DNA of 64,000 nucleotides from Podospora comata. Lineage: Eukaryota; Ascomycota; Sordariomycetes; Sordariales; Podosporaceae. Location: positions 2,108,001-2,172,000 of the forward strand of contig CP071499.1 in assembly GCA_017354895.1 (NCBI GenBank), given 5' to 3'. Positions 47,166 through 57,388 of this stretch are shown one piece after another. The translations under genes were made by a program, and so were the position numbers. Each line of letters opens with the position of its first letter. The stretch's first letter is position 1. The notes under the pieces are model-generated. The model saw nothing but the letters and a program-made list of their open reading frames with translations, was not told the DNA's origin and searched no databases.

Positions 47166-50100
47166 CTACACACCAGTCCACTTCCCAAACCTCTCCCACC
47201 TCCTCCACAACTCCTTAAACACTACCCTCCCCCCACCATCCATCCCCTCACTCATAATCTTCAACCCCTCCTGGCTCGTAATCCTAATGATAGCATACAT
47301 CCCCTCCTTCTCCAGCACTTCCTTAATCGCGTGCGGCGGAGCAACATACTCCAGCTGGCACTTGATGTACTGCATCAACACCAAATACATGTACTGCCCC
47401 GCATACCTCTTCGCCCTGTCCTTTTCCGATTCGAGGACAGTGTGATTTGTCTGCGAGGTGGTAGCTGCAGTGGGCTCGCAGATAAGCGTGAGGAGTCGGG
47501 AGAATCGCTGGGCGTTCTTCTCCCACTGTGGGGAGGAGTCGCACTTGGAGAGGAGTAACCGGAGGAGGTCCTGAAGGGGGGAGAGGACGATGTGGAAGTG
47601 GCCCTCGAGGCGGTGGCGGTGACGTTTTATCACTACCTCTAGGAGGGAGCACAAAGGGAGGTAGAGTTGGGGTTGGGAAGCGAGGAGGGTCTGGAAAGAG
47701 GAGGAGTTGGCGAGGAGGGAGACGCGGGAGAGGGTGAGGTCGATGTTGAACTGTTTCATTGTTGAGTGGTCGAGAAGAAACAAAATTGTTTTGGTTGTTT
47801 GGATTATGTGCGGGAGGGTGGTGAGGGCGGGGAGGGATTTGGTGAGGATGGCGTGGGCTTGGGGGAGGTCGAATTCGGAGGAGGAAGAGGATGGTTTAGA
47901 ACCCTTGAGGTGGTGGATTAATTGGTCGATAATGAGGAGACGGCCAAGGAGTTCGTTTCGGCTGGGGGGGTTGGTGAGGAGGAGGTCTTTGAGGTATTGG
48001 AGTTTGATGGGTTCGTCGGCGTGGCGGACTACGGCGTCGACGTATTTGCGGAGAACTGGGACTTCGATGGCGGACTTGATGACCTCGCCAGTCTCGGAAA
48101 TCTCCATGTCGAGCTTGATTTGGAATGGGGACTCGAGGGATTCGAGGAAGTGGTCTGCCAAGAACATTCGGATGGACCAACCAGCTTGGATGCCTTCGTC
48201 AACCAGCTTGTCGCTAGTCTTGACGAGTGGCTTCACGGCAGAGGCGACCGCTTGCTTGACAGAATCGCGTCCCATACTGTCAAGAGCAGACAACGCGAAC
48301 AGAAGAGCCAGTAGTTTCTTTCCACGCCATTTGCCAGCTGTCGCAACGGATGAAGCCATCTGGAATAGGTCATCTCCAAGGCCGCTGAAGTCCAGACCAG
48401 CCTTCTCCAGCCTTGGGGCAGTCTTGGACTCTTGGACAGTCGCGAGAAAGGCGCGCAGAAGAACGAGACGCACGACGGTATCGCCATCAGCTGCCTTCTC
48501 CTGAAGCACCGCCTTGGCATCAGAGAGGTATGTCTTCTCCCTCGAATCAAGGTTTCCGCTTGCCATTTGTCGGATAGTCAACACAGCCAGGTCGTACAGC
48601 AAAGAGAAGAGGCGCTGAACTTCGGCATCATCACCCGTCGTTGAAACAAGACCTGCCCCAACAGTTTCCAAATGGCTGAAGCTCATCCCCTCATAGAAGG
48701 TTGGCTCGTTCATTAGCTTGACCATCAAGGAGAGCACTGGCTCCCAGTAGTCTACCCCGAGTGGTCCCGCCTTGTTCGAGGTTCGTGGAACGTGGCTGAT
48801 CAACGTCTTCATCGTGGCTTCCCGCTGGCTGCGGCTAAGGGTTTCCATAGGCGCATTGAGCAGGAACAGAACAGCATCCTTGGTTGATGGTTGAAACGTC
48901 CCGGCCTCAGACTCTTCAATCACTTTGACGACGGTGTCGATCAGAATATCTGTTGACGTTAGAATGTGTCATTAACAAGAAGGCTGAGCCAGCTTACCAG
49001 TGAGCTTCTGGTTTCCAGTATCGCATTCCTTCAACAGAACTTTGCCAACTGTGGCGGCATGACGCAAACCAGCCGAGTCATCCCCAGGTGTGGGCTTGAC
49101 AAGCGACAGAATGATATCTGGTACTTTGCCCGTCTTGTCAACGACCATGCTGTGAACAGTTAGCAAAGTAGCCAGAAATGAAGGTCATAGAATCCACACC
49201 TGACAAGACGAGGCTCCTCCTCGAGAATCCAAGAGATATATCGTCTCCTTGACTCGGAGCTCGCATCCTCCTCAAGTTTCCCAAGGAAGGAGCAGACCAA
49301 TTTAGACGTTTCCTCCTCATCGGCACCTTCAAGATAGTTTGACAGCCAAGCAGCGACACAGCACTCGAACGCAGCAAAGGTATCCTCCCCATCCACCCCC
49401 GACTTCTTCAAAGTCTTCTTTAGGTGTGAGCCGACCCGTGACCAAACCCGACCGGCCTCCTCCAGCGTGCCCTCAGCGAGAGTCCGGGCAGCATCACTCC
49501 AACGGCAAGCAGAGATGAGAGGGGCATCCTTCTTGGAGACCTTCTGAGCCATGATAGCATCAAAAATCTTCATGTTTGCCGCATCAATAAATTCCTCGCG
49601 AGCAACACCCCTAGAAAGAGCCTCGAGAAGGAAAACCCTTGCCGCGCTTGCCTCTTGCTCCGACAGCCATGCTACCAACTCCGCAAGCTGATTGGCATTG
49701 AGAGAAGATTGCACCAAAGACGCGACTGTACCCGCTAGTTCTTCTTGTGCCCACAGGGGGTCCAATTTCCCTTCGGAGTTGGGAGAATCGAGGTAATGAA
49801 GCCAGGTTTTGACAAACGAAGACAAGTCGCGGGCTTGGGCATACCCTTTGGCAAGGAGGGCAATGAACTCGACAGCCACCTCCCGGTCTTCATCAGTCAA
49901 AGAATTTGAACCTTTCGTCTTTTCCAGAATCTGGTTCAGAAGCTCCTTTCCGTCCTCCGAGAGCAGAAACGCATCGGGGTTGAGTTTTACGATGGACAAA
50001 AGTATATCCCAATCATCCTTACGCTCGCCAAGGGCAAATTCCTTGCACACCAGCCGGAGGCTCTCCGCGGAAAGAGCTTCGTCTCGGTATGTTGCCACCT

Positions 50101-51397
50101 CCAAAACCCTCCGCATCGCTGACTTGCCCTCGCTTTCTACCTGACCCTTGAGGTGGGGGATGGTTTTTGAAGTCGTGAACATGGTATCGAACACCGCCTG
50201 GACCCATGTTTCATAGTCCTTGATGGAGGTGTTACCACCAAACTCACGCGGAGACTGGCCAACCAAGTCAAAAATGACTGGGAAAGTCAAAAAGGATGAG
50301 GATGGACGACGCATAAAGCGTGGGGGTGGTCCAGCAGAACAGGCCTCAACAGCTCTCTGGAGAACTGACCGGTCATTCCTGTTGAGGAAAGCCGCCCTGG
50401 CAGGAAGCATCAGATTACGGGACAAAAACCGACGAAGATCCTTTGCCCAGCGTTCCTTGGTAGGACTTTGGATTTTGCGGGAACCTGGGCCTGCCACATC
50501 CGTCAACATCCCCAGAAGAAGGGTTGCTGAAGAAGTCAAACGCGCCGCAACCTCTAAAGCATCGCCTGGGCCTTGTAGGTGCAAGGCCCAGATAGAACTG
50601 AGGGTAGACAGCCATGAAGACACCTCTCTGTACGAGGCATCATCCAAGCAGGTATGAGCCGCAATGCACAAGTCCAGTATTGGCCCGAGAATCTCAGCCG
50701 CATCGGTCGCTGACAATGAAAACAATGACTTGACGTGCTCAGCGCCCATCCGGTGTGTTCGTGGTCCATCGTTCAGCTTGGTCTCGCATCGAGCCAGCAG
50801 TATCCTGAGCGCCTCAAGAAGGGCCTTCGCAGCCAGTAAGCACCCCGATGTTGTCCGTTGCGCCACTATGTCGAACACAAGCGTCTCTGTCCGTTTTCTT
50901 TTCCTGGAGGGTGATGGGCTTCCTGGGCCTGGGGCGTCGGTCATTTCTACATCTTCGATCTCGTCCAGCCTAAATCCTGCATCAACCGCGATGTCTCGTA
51001 GCTCGCTCAAGGTCTGTTGTAATATGCCGATGAACTTCCAGTCCGCCAGCGATTTTGCTAGGGAGAAGAGAGGGGTGCGCTGAAAGACGGCACCCAAGAC
51101 GTCCCATGTTCGAGAGTATCGTCGCACTCTTTCGGCATTCTCAGTCTTCCCGACCATTTGCTTTAGGAGTGATCGCGAGAGCATTTCCTCGGCGGCGTGA
51201 AAGTTTCCTCCATGGTTCTCTGATAGTATATCCCAGATGGTTTCGAGTCTTTCTGGTAGTGTTTCGATGTTGGTGTCCTTGTTGAATGCCTGAACAGCCC
51301 TGATCAGGGCTGCTTCGTCTGTCTTTGCGATTGTTACTCGGGGCTGCGCCTTGGAACATTGCGAATTGTAAAAACCTACCATGGCCTGACCCTTCAT
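47166..51397 (-). CDS. URB2: Urb2/Npa2 family ribosome biogenesis protein
   Basis: Predicted 1377 residues from exons 51397-49200, 49149-48998 and 48949-47166. Yeast Urb2/Npa2 is part of an early pre-60S complex with Npa1, Dbp6, Nop8 and Rsa3 in the nucleolus. The protein is almost wholly helical, with repeated Leu-rich segments and no catalytic motif. The family C-terminal domain is visible in the last 230 residues: RFSRLLTLICEPT, KRYAGQYMYLVLMQYIKCQL and LEKEGMYAIIRITSQEGLKI. A basic, nuclear-signal-like SPSRKRKRTET lies near residue 165. Intron 1 (49150-49199) has the unusual donor GTGTGG with branch GCTAAC and acceptor CACAG. Intron 2 (48950-48997) has GTAAGC, TCTAAC and ACAG. Both keep one frame. 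The start at 51397 (MKGQAMVG) is the first ATG; I tested a possible extra leader intron and it breaks the frame. It diverges from MIC10. Confidence 0.88.
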
Positions 51398-52064
51398 TGT
51401 TGATTATCAAAAGTAAAAAAGAACCCTATAATTTCATCTTTTGTCGCAAAATACTCCCCAGTTTCTTTCTCGCCATCGAGCTCTCTCCAGCAAAAGCTCC
51501 CTCTGAAATGCGACCAGGCCCCACGTCGCGCAGATGCAGCTGCTCTCCAAACTTTCTGCCAAAAAAATCCAAAATTCTGCCGTCCTTTCTGCTCACCACC
51601 AAACCACCGTCCCACCCAAAGCTCCCTCACCGCCTTCGGGAGACAACGGGGACAGGGAGCCATTAACGCGAACCGCATCGAGAGCCCAGTTCTTGGCAAC
51701 GACGTCCTTGTTACCCGGCGGGTGTGTGCCAAAAACAAAATAGCTTCAATCAACTCAGCCGACACACACCACTGACGTACTTGCCGAACAACAGCATATC
51801 TCACAAAAAGTTTAGGTATTGATTTACCTGTACTCCTCCCCCACCTCCACTCGTTATAGTCAGTCCTCTGTATACTTACTCCATTGTAGGAATTACCAGT
51901 CAATCGCTTCCAAGGTACGATATACCAAGCTCCCCCAAGCTCCTCCTCACATGCTTGCATTGAGAATTCACAATCCCCGCAACCACCACCACCACCACCA
52001 CCAACCCCTCAATAACTAACCACCGCACCAACCTACTTCCAGCACCCACTCCCACACAATCACA
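51398..52064. promoter_or_regulatory. Divergent promoter region of URB2 and MIC10
   Basis: This 667-bp interval separates two divergent nuclear genes. The MIC10 side carries an ACC-repeat leader (about 51982-52002). I see no clear TATA or CCAAT element. A short plus-strand open frame at 51534-51743 has no features. Confidence 0.4.
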
Positions 52065-52439
52065 ATGGCCGACACCGCCCCCGCGACGACGACATCCCCC
52101 ACCTCCGGCGTTGTCTCCCGCCCCGTCAGCGAAGCCCTCCTCAACGAGAAGGTCCGACCCCTCCCCCGTCCCCAATATACCTATACATCAATCTACAGTA
52201 CCGGTAGTTACTAACAGTGTGTGTGTGTGTGTGTGTGTGTTCAGTGGGACCGCTGCTTCTCCAACCTCATCATCAAGTCCTCCCTCGGCCTCGGCTTCGG
52301 CGTAGTCTTCTCAGTCCTCCTCTTCAAGCGCAGGGCGTGGCCCGCCTTCGTCGGCGTCGGCTTCGGTGCCGGCAGGGCGTACGAGGAGTGCAATTCCAGC
52401 TTGAAGCAGGCTGCCAAGGAGATCAGGAAGCAAGCCTAG
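52065..52439 (+). CDS. MIC10: MICOS complex subunit Mic10
   Basis: Predicted 93 residues from exons 52065-52151 and 52245-52439, close to the usual length. Mic10 bends the inner mitochondrial membrane at crista junctions. It is a hairpin of two membrane segments whose glycine motifs drive oligomerisation. The N-terminus ends in the family word SEALLNEK, continued after the splice as WDRCFSNLIIK. Membrane segment 1 holds SLGLGFGVVFSVLLF, segment 2 FVGVGFGAGRAYEECN; the GxGxG patterns are the functional signature. The basic KRRAW loop between them faces the matrix or intermembrane side as in the family. The intron (52152-52244) has the atypical donor GTCCGA, a perfect TACTAAC branch and a (GT)12 tract before TTCAG. 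Splicing is certain because the joined protein matches the family. Confidence 0.96.
52217..52240 (+). repeat. (GT)12 microsatellite inside the MIC10 intron
   Basis: Twelve GT units fill the space between the branch site TACTAAC and the acceptor TTCAG. Confidence 0.95.
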
Positions 52440-52937
52440 ATCACCAAATCAAATTCACGCAAAAAATAAAACCACAAAAACAATCGATACGGAGGGGTAG
52501 ATAAGACAGACGAGGCAAGAGAGAGGAATGGCGCTGGAAGAGAAGGAGATTCCGAGTTAGCGATGGGTGGTTTGGGGAAACAAGTGTACAAAAATTCTCT
52601 GGTGTGTGTCAAAAATCACCTTACTTAGACGAGTAGGAAGAAGGGAGAGGGGAATGAGAAGATGACGGTTGAACTTATTTTGTCGACATTTATGTATGGT
52701 GGTGTTTGTCATGTGCTTCTTTGGGGGATCTCTTTGACAGGAGATATGACATGGGGGCTAAGCAAAGCTGATACATATTCTAGGTGCGCGTAATCTATAG
52801 ATAGGTTGAACCACTACCACCTATTTGCTCTCACGATACAGATCTCCACCATGTTAAGTTACCCATTCTTTCAGTTTCCAGAAAAAAATCAAAGCCCTCA
52901 CGAGCTTCTCTCAGTCTCACACGAGCTTCTCTCAGTC
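52440..52937. other. Intergenic region between convergent MIC10 and membrane-protein genes
   Basis: It holds two 3' flanks. Apart from the 21-bp tandem duplication at its right edge nothing stands out. Confidence 0.45.
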
Positions 52938-52940
52938 TCA
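52899..52940 (+). repeat. Perfect 21-bp tandem duplication
   Basis: CACGAGCTTCTCTCAGTCTC plus one A occurs twice in a row (52899-52919 and 52920-52940). The second copy contains the stop codon of the minus-strand gene next to it. Confidence 0.9.
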
Positions 52941-53969
52941 CACAGCATACTCAGCCCCTGTCACAGCCAAACTCCTCCTCCTCCCGCCACCACCACCACC
53001 ACCAACCCCCATCCTCGGCCTAAATCCCCCAGTATTACAAGGCGAAGCAAACCCCCGAGAGTAAGCATAACTCGACCTCCTACCACCCCGATCCATCACC
53101 CAACTAATCGACCTCCTCACCACAGTCTCCAGCTTCGGCTTCGGCTTGGGCCCAACCATACTACAAGCCTCCGTATCCCAACCCCAGTCCTGATCCCTCC
53201 AACCGTCAAACCCATGCTGTTGTTGACCAGCAAGACCACTCCCAGCGGCGGCATCCAACCCAACCTCCTCATCCCTCGCCGTCCTCCTCTCCTGCTGCTC
53301 TCTCCTCGCCGCGGTGGCACCCACCACCACCGCCCTCCCATGCGCCGAGACCTTCCTCCCCAGCTCCATCAACTCGTATTGCACCGCCTCTGCAAGATCC
53401 TCGCTTGCCTTTCTGACGCGGTTGAGCAGCGACGTTTTCTCGTTCCCGTCTGCGGGTAACGAGGTAGAAGAAGACAGCAAGGGTTCGTGAGGGAGTGGGC
53501 CGCCGCCGAAGGCCGTGTTGAATAGACATGGTGAGGAGGCGCGGCCATGGACGTCGGGTTGGTGGCTGCTGCGGTGGTGACGGCGTTTGTTGGTTGAGGT
53601 GGATACTTGGCGGCGGAGGGCGAGGGCGAGGATGAAGAGGAGGAGGAGGACGAGGGAGAGGATGAAGAGGGCGAGGAGAATGATTTCGAGGCGGGTGGCG
53701 GAGGGGGTGGTGGTAGTAGTGGTGGTGGTGGTGGTGGTTATTTGGGGTTTGGGCTTGGAGGTTGTGAAGAGGGTTTCCATTTTGGGGTTGTGGGGGTAGC
53801 GGGAGAGGGAGTTGGGGCCGAGGCGGGAGTAGAGGGGGTGGTGAGAGTCGAGGTGGGGCGTTATGGTTAGGTTGAGGGGGTGGTGTTGTCGTTTGATACC
53901 GTGCGGAGGCCGGGAGGGCTTCCGGTGGGTGACCAAGCGGGTTGTTGTTGAGGGCAGGACGACATGCAT
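52938..53969 (-). CDS. Single-pass membrane protein, function unknown
   Basis: Intronless frame of 343 residues from the ATG at 53969, or 280 from an in-frame ATG at 53780 (METLFTTSKPK). The second looks better because the N-terminal 63 residues are featureless, but both remain possible. A threonine run (about eleven codons) precedes one strong membrane segment, IILLALFILSLVLLLLFILA, followed by basic residues, so the C-part should face the cytoplasm. After it come a Ser/His/Arg-rich linker, a helical stretch with KASEDLAEAVQYELMELGRK, the words FDGWRDQDWGWD and SISWVMDRGGRRSSYAYSRG, and a Gly/Arg-rich end. I recognise no family. It lies head-to-tail with the Smr gene. Confidence 0.68.
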   Translation of the reverse strand: MHVVLPSTTTRLVTHRKPSRPPHGIKRQHHPLNLTITPHLDSHHPLYSRLGPNSLSRYPHNPKMETLFTTSKPKPQITTTTTTTTTTTPSATRLEIILLALFILSLVLLLLFILALALRRQVSTSTNKRRHHRSSHQPDVHGRASSPCLFNTAFGGGPLPHEPLLSSSTSLPADGNEKTSLLNRVRKASEDLAEAVQYELMELGRKVSAHGRAVVVGATAARREQQERRTARDEEVGLDAAAGSGLAGQQQHGFDGWRDQDWGWDTEACSMVGPKPKPKLETVVRRSISWVMDRGGRRSSYAYSRGFASPCNTGGFRPRMGVGGGGGGGRRRSLAVTGAEYAV

Positions 53970-54597
53970 TAGGACTGGGCTAGAGGAGAGGTGTGTTTTG
54001 GTTGTTGGGATGAGTCTAGAGGTAGCGGTCGAAATGCATCAAGGATGTCTGAAGAGTGGTGAGGTCTAGAAGATGGTTATCACTTAGGTATTGAAGAGGT
54101 AGAGGATGGGCATCATGAACAACGTGTTGGACTTGTCAATAACAACAACTTTGTAGCGACATGGCACCGGAAAGCAGCTCGAGGAAGCAGGAAGGGCGTG
54201 TTGCAACATCGACAAATGACAGTCGAAAGTGCAAAATCATGTGCCAGACAGATGATGGCAAGCGCGGCAGATAGCAAGCGCGGCAGGGAGCAGGAAGGTG
54301 TCATGACATGTCCAAACAGATTTCAAACAATTGTTGAGCTTTTGCTGTGTTTTCTGTAGTGCGAGGCGGCCACCAGCCAACTCAAAAAAAGCCTACTTCA
54401 GCCCGGTTCAGTCATCAAGCTCTTTATCCTGAAATTTGACCAGACCAACAGACCAACTTGCCAAAGACATATAGATATATATCCCAGATTCCTGTGTGTT
54501 TCCAATGCAGTCATTCACATCGTATCCCATATACTTTCATTCCAACAATACACACAAGCCCCCCCAAGGCAACAGACGACATCTCCAACTTTCGGCC
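53970..54597. other. Region between two minus-strand genes
   Basis: It contains the upstream region of the membrane-protein gene and the 3' flank of the Smr gene. A direct repeat of the words GCAAGCGCGGCAG occurs at about 54259-54291 (two copies). No gene is seen. Confidence 0.4.
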
Positions 54598-55419
54598 CTA
54601 CATAACCGTACAACAGGCCTTGATACAGCCGAAGATGCCATCGTCCTCCTGCTCTTCAGGGCGTTGTGGACGCTGGGGCCGTTCTGGCCGGGGCCGATGC
54701 GGTCTCTTCTGGGGACGGCTGTGCGACTGGTGCCCATCTGGCTGTGGGGGCAGAGGGGGAGGAGCCTCGACACGGTTGCCACCAAGATCAACATAGATAC
54801 GCCCCTCGTTTTCCTCTGTGGCATAGTCGAGACCGAGTTCTCGGCAGAGCTGCTCAACACGCGGTTTAATCTTTCGGACCCCCCCAGTTGAGTGATTGCC
54901 CTTCCCGACAATGACGTGCAAGTGGGACTGACCGCGAGCCTGAGCATCACGGATTCTGGCTTCGAGGATATCCTCTGCCTCTTCAACAAACAGACCATGC
55001 AAGTCGATGGTATCCTCAGCTATCCGGCCCATGGCGTTGTTCTCCCGGAAGATGAATTCGGCAGCCTGTTTGTTATACTCGGCCTGCTTCGCTTGATGGC
55101 GTTTGCCCTCGTTCGACAAAGCCTTTGCCTCGGCGCCATCCCCACGCTCATATGCTTCATGAGCCTGCCGTCGTCAATGTGGTTAGTGAGATTCTACCGC
55201 GAGATAGGAGGACAACCCGTACCCGATCAAAGCATGACTTCTTCTTCTCTGCCTCTGCCCGAGCCAGATCTCTCAAACGATCATACTCTTCCTCCAACTC
55301 TACACTGGTCCTGTGGTTGAACGCTGTTTATACACATTAGACCCGAGTACACCGCCATTGTTTACGAAGGGCATACCGTGGCCTCCGAAACGCTCTAGCG
55401 GAATAGCGGACGACGCCAT
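54598..55419 (-). CDS. DUF1771-Smr domain protein with CaaX-like C-terminus
   Basis: Predicted 236 residues from exons 55419-55377, 55323-55223 and 55164-54598. Introns 55324-55376 (GTATGC, CTAAT, AACAG) and 55165-55222 (GTACGG, ACTAAC, GGCAG) give one frame. The DUF1771 helical domain (about residues 22-88) reads HRTSVELEEEYDRLRDLARA ... EGKRHQAKQAEYNKQAAEFI. The Smr domain (about 100-185) has the family signatures IDLHGLFVEEAEDIL and VIVGKGNHST. Eukaryotic Smr domains are nucleic-acid-binding folds, some with endonuclease activity. A proline/arginine-rich linker leads to GIFGCIKACCTVM. The last four residues, CTVM, match a CaaX box, with two more cysteines just upstream. Yeast YPL199C has the same two domains and is described as a putative palmitoylated protein, so membrane anchoring is plausible. 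Confidence 0.9.
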
Positions 55420-56272
55420 GTCGTCGTTTTATGCCACTATTCAGGTTATAGTAGCAAGGCTGGCTCGCGAGGCTGCCAGGGTTGTCGAAACTGGAGTCTT
55501 TTACAGAGGATTGTTCTTGTGGAACATCAACAACCGAAGTGATCACCAACTGAAGTGCTGGGGACCCTAGCTCTATCAGGCATTGAGCGGTGTGGCGCGT
55601 AAGAGTGCCAAGAACGAGGCCGGCCCGCTGTGAGAGGCGCTGAACGGAGATCGTACAGGCTCAGATGATGGCGGGGAGCCACACATCGCGTGAGAGCTGC
55701 AGGTTCATCCCATATCGACCACCTTCCCTTCAGCTTGAGCATAGCGCGTCGGTCATGGGCAAAGAGTCTTCAAGGCCCTTACAACACTGTTTCTGAAAGT
55801 CAATGATCGTCCATTGTCGGCGAGAACTGAAACGAGAAACCCAACACTCGCAACCGTCACTTCCCTTGTTCTTGGGTTGATATCTGACAAGAATAACCTG
55901 GAAGATCGAGCCCCTATTTCCCACGCCTCTTCCTTGTTTGCCACGCCGCAGCCTTCATCCCATCACGAAAAGGACCGCTTTGACGAGGTCTCCACGAACG
56001 TCAGCTTCTAGAAGATTGCTTTTTTGATCTTAGCGTCTGATACTGCCAGCGCCAACCAGAAAGGGGATGCTGGGGTCTTGGGACGCGAAATTAATTTAAA
56101 GCTGGCTCGGCAGCTGGGGCGGCTCAACCTTTCATGCATCTAAACGGAATATCAATGGGCGCCTCGCATGCTGGCCCTGTGGAAAGCTTCGAAAGGCGTT
56201 CGCCAACCAGCACGAAAAGAAATAACTTGAATCATGGTGCACAACGCAGATTCCGGGTAGCTGGTAACAACG

Positions 56273-56303
56273 TTTTTTTTTTTTTTTTTGTTTTTTTTTT
56301 TTT
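56273..56303 (+). repeat. T17-G-T13 homopolymer run
   Basis: Two long T runs separated by one G and followed by GCAGCAGCAG. It resembles an over-long polypyrimidine tract and acceptor, but no exon joins it. Confidence 0.85.
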
Positions 56304-57357
56304 GCAGCAGCAGCGGCACAGGCGGTCACGCCGGCGGCCAGGCTCTTGTCAGTTGAAGTTACATTTCGCAATTGCGGGAGGCGGCGGGGATCTTTCGTGC
56401 AGCAGAAGCAAGTTGGTTGACGATGGAACCCTCCATGACATCCTCACATTTCTCCATCGTGGAGGTCGAATCAGCGTGCTGTTCCTCACATCTGCCCAGG
56501 CACCAAAGGAGTGGAGCAGCAACTTTTCTCTCTCAGGGGATTGGCTCTGTTTTTTTTTTTCACGATCCACAGACCACGCGGTTGGCGGGCTCCAATCTAG
56601 GTAGTCGATTGTAGTAGTTCCACCCAGCGCAGGTCTGAGGGCTTCCTAGACCTGCTGGATCTTTTAATTACAGACAATTTCCAGCGATCGGGAATTTGCT
56701 AGCAACCATACCTAGCCAGCTTTTCGATTTTCGTCCCAGGCAAGATGTAGAATAGGGGCCTTGTTTGTTGTGTCCATCACGGCATTCATGCATGGCAACG
56801 TCGATAGGCAGAGGATACTGCGGCTTTCTCTATCGCGATCATGAGAGAGCGGACACCTGCAGCAAGAGGGTTGTCGATCACATAAGCGGGGTGCCAGGGG
56901 GTTGCTTACTTCTTGCGGCAACGAAAGATACCGCAAGGATTATCGTACAATGGATATGTGCAAATCCAGGCCACTACTATTGGCCTCGATCCGTCGCATT
57001 GTGTTTTGCCCTTTCGTCATAGGAGTTTAGGTTGTTGCCATACAAGGTGCTACGAGATACAACATGGCGGCAGAGCAACCGGAACACATCTCGTTAATAG
57101 GCTTGGGATGGCGCTGCGAAACGGCTGCAGATATGGCTGTTGTACCTATTCAACGCTGTTGGCCACAGACGATTGACGGACGATTGCCTGTCGCATAGTT
57201 GAGTGTTCGGCTAATTATGGCAACGTTTCAAAAGACTGCATTGACTGAGGTACAGTTTTGGAGTAGATTGGGAAGGTGTTTTGGTGTGCACGGATGATGA
57301 CGATGTTGTAGAGGAGGGCACGCAACGTTCCAGAAGGGAAAGGAGGTTGGGACAACC

Positions 57358-57388
<31 letters not shown>
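57358..57388 (+). repeat. (TA)n(TGTA)n microsatellite
   Basis: About nine TA units run into three TGTA-type units. It lies in the gene-poor stretch upstream of the G-alpha gene. Confidence 0.9.

Noticed and set aside
51319-51382. Possible extra first intron in URB2 (GTAGGT to GACAG)
   Set aside because: The 61-bp removal would put exon 2 out of frame with the initial ATG; the continuous frame is simpler.
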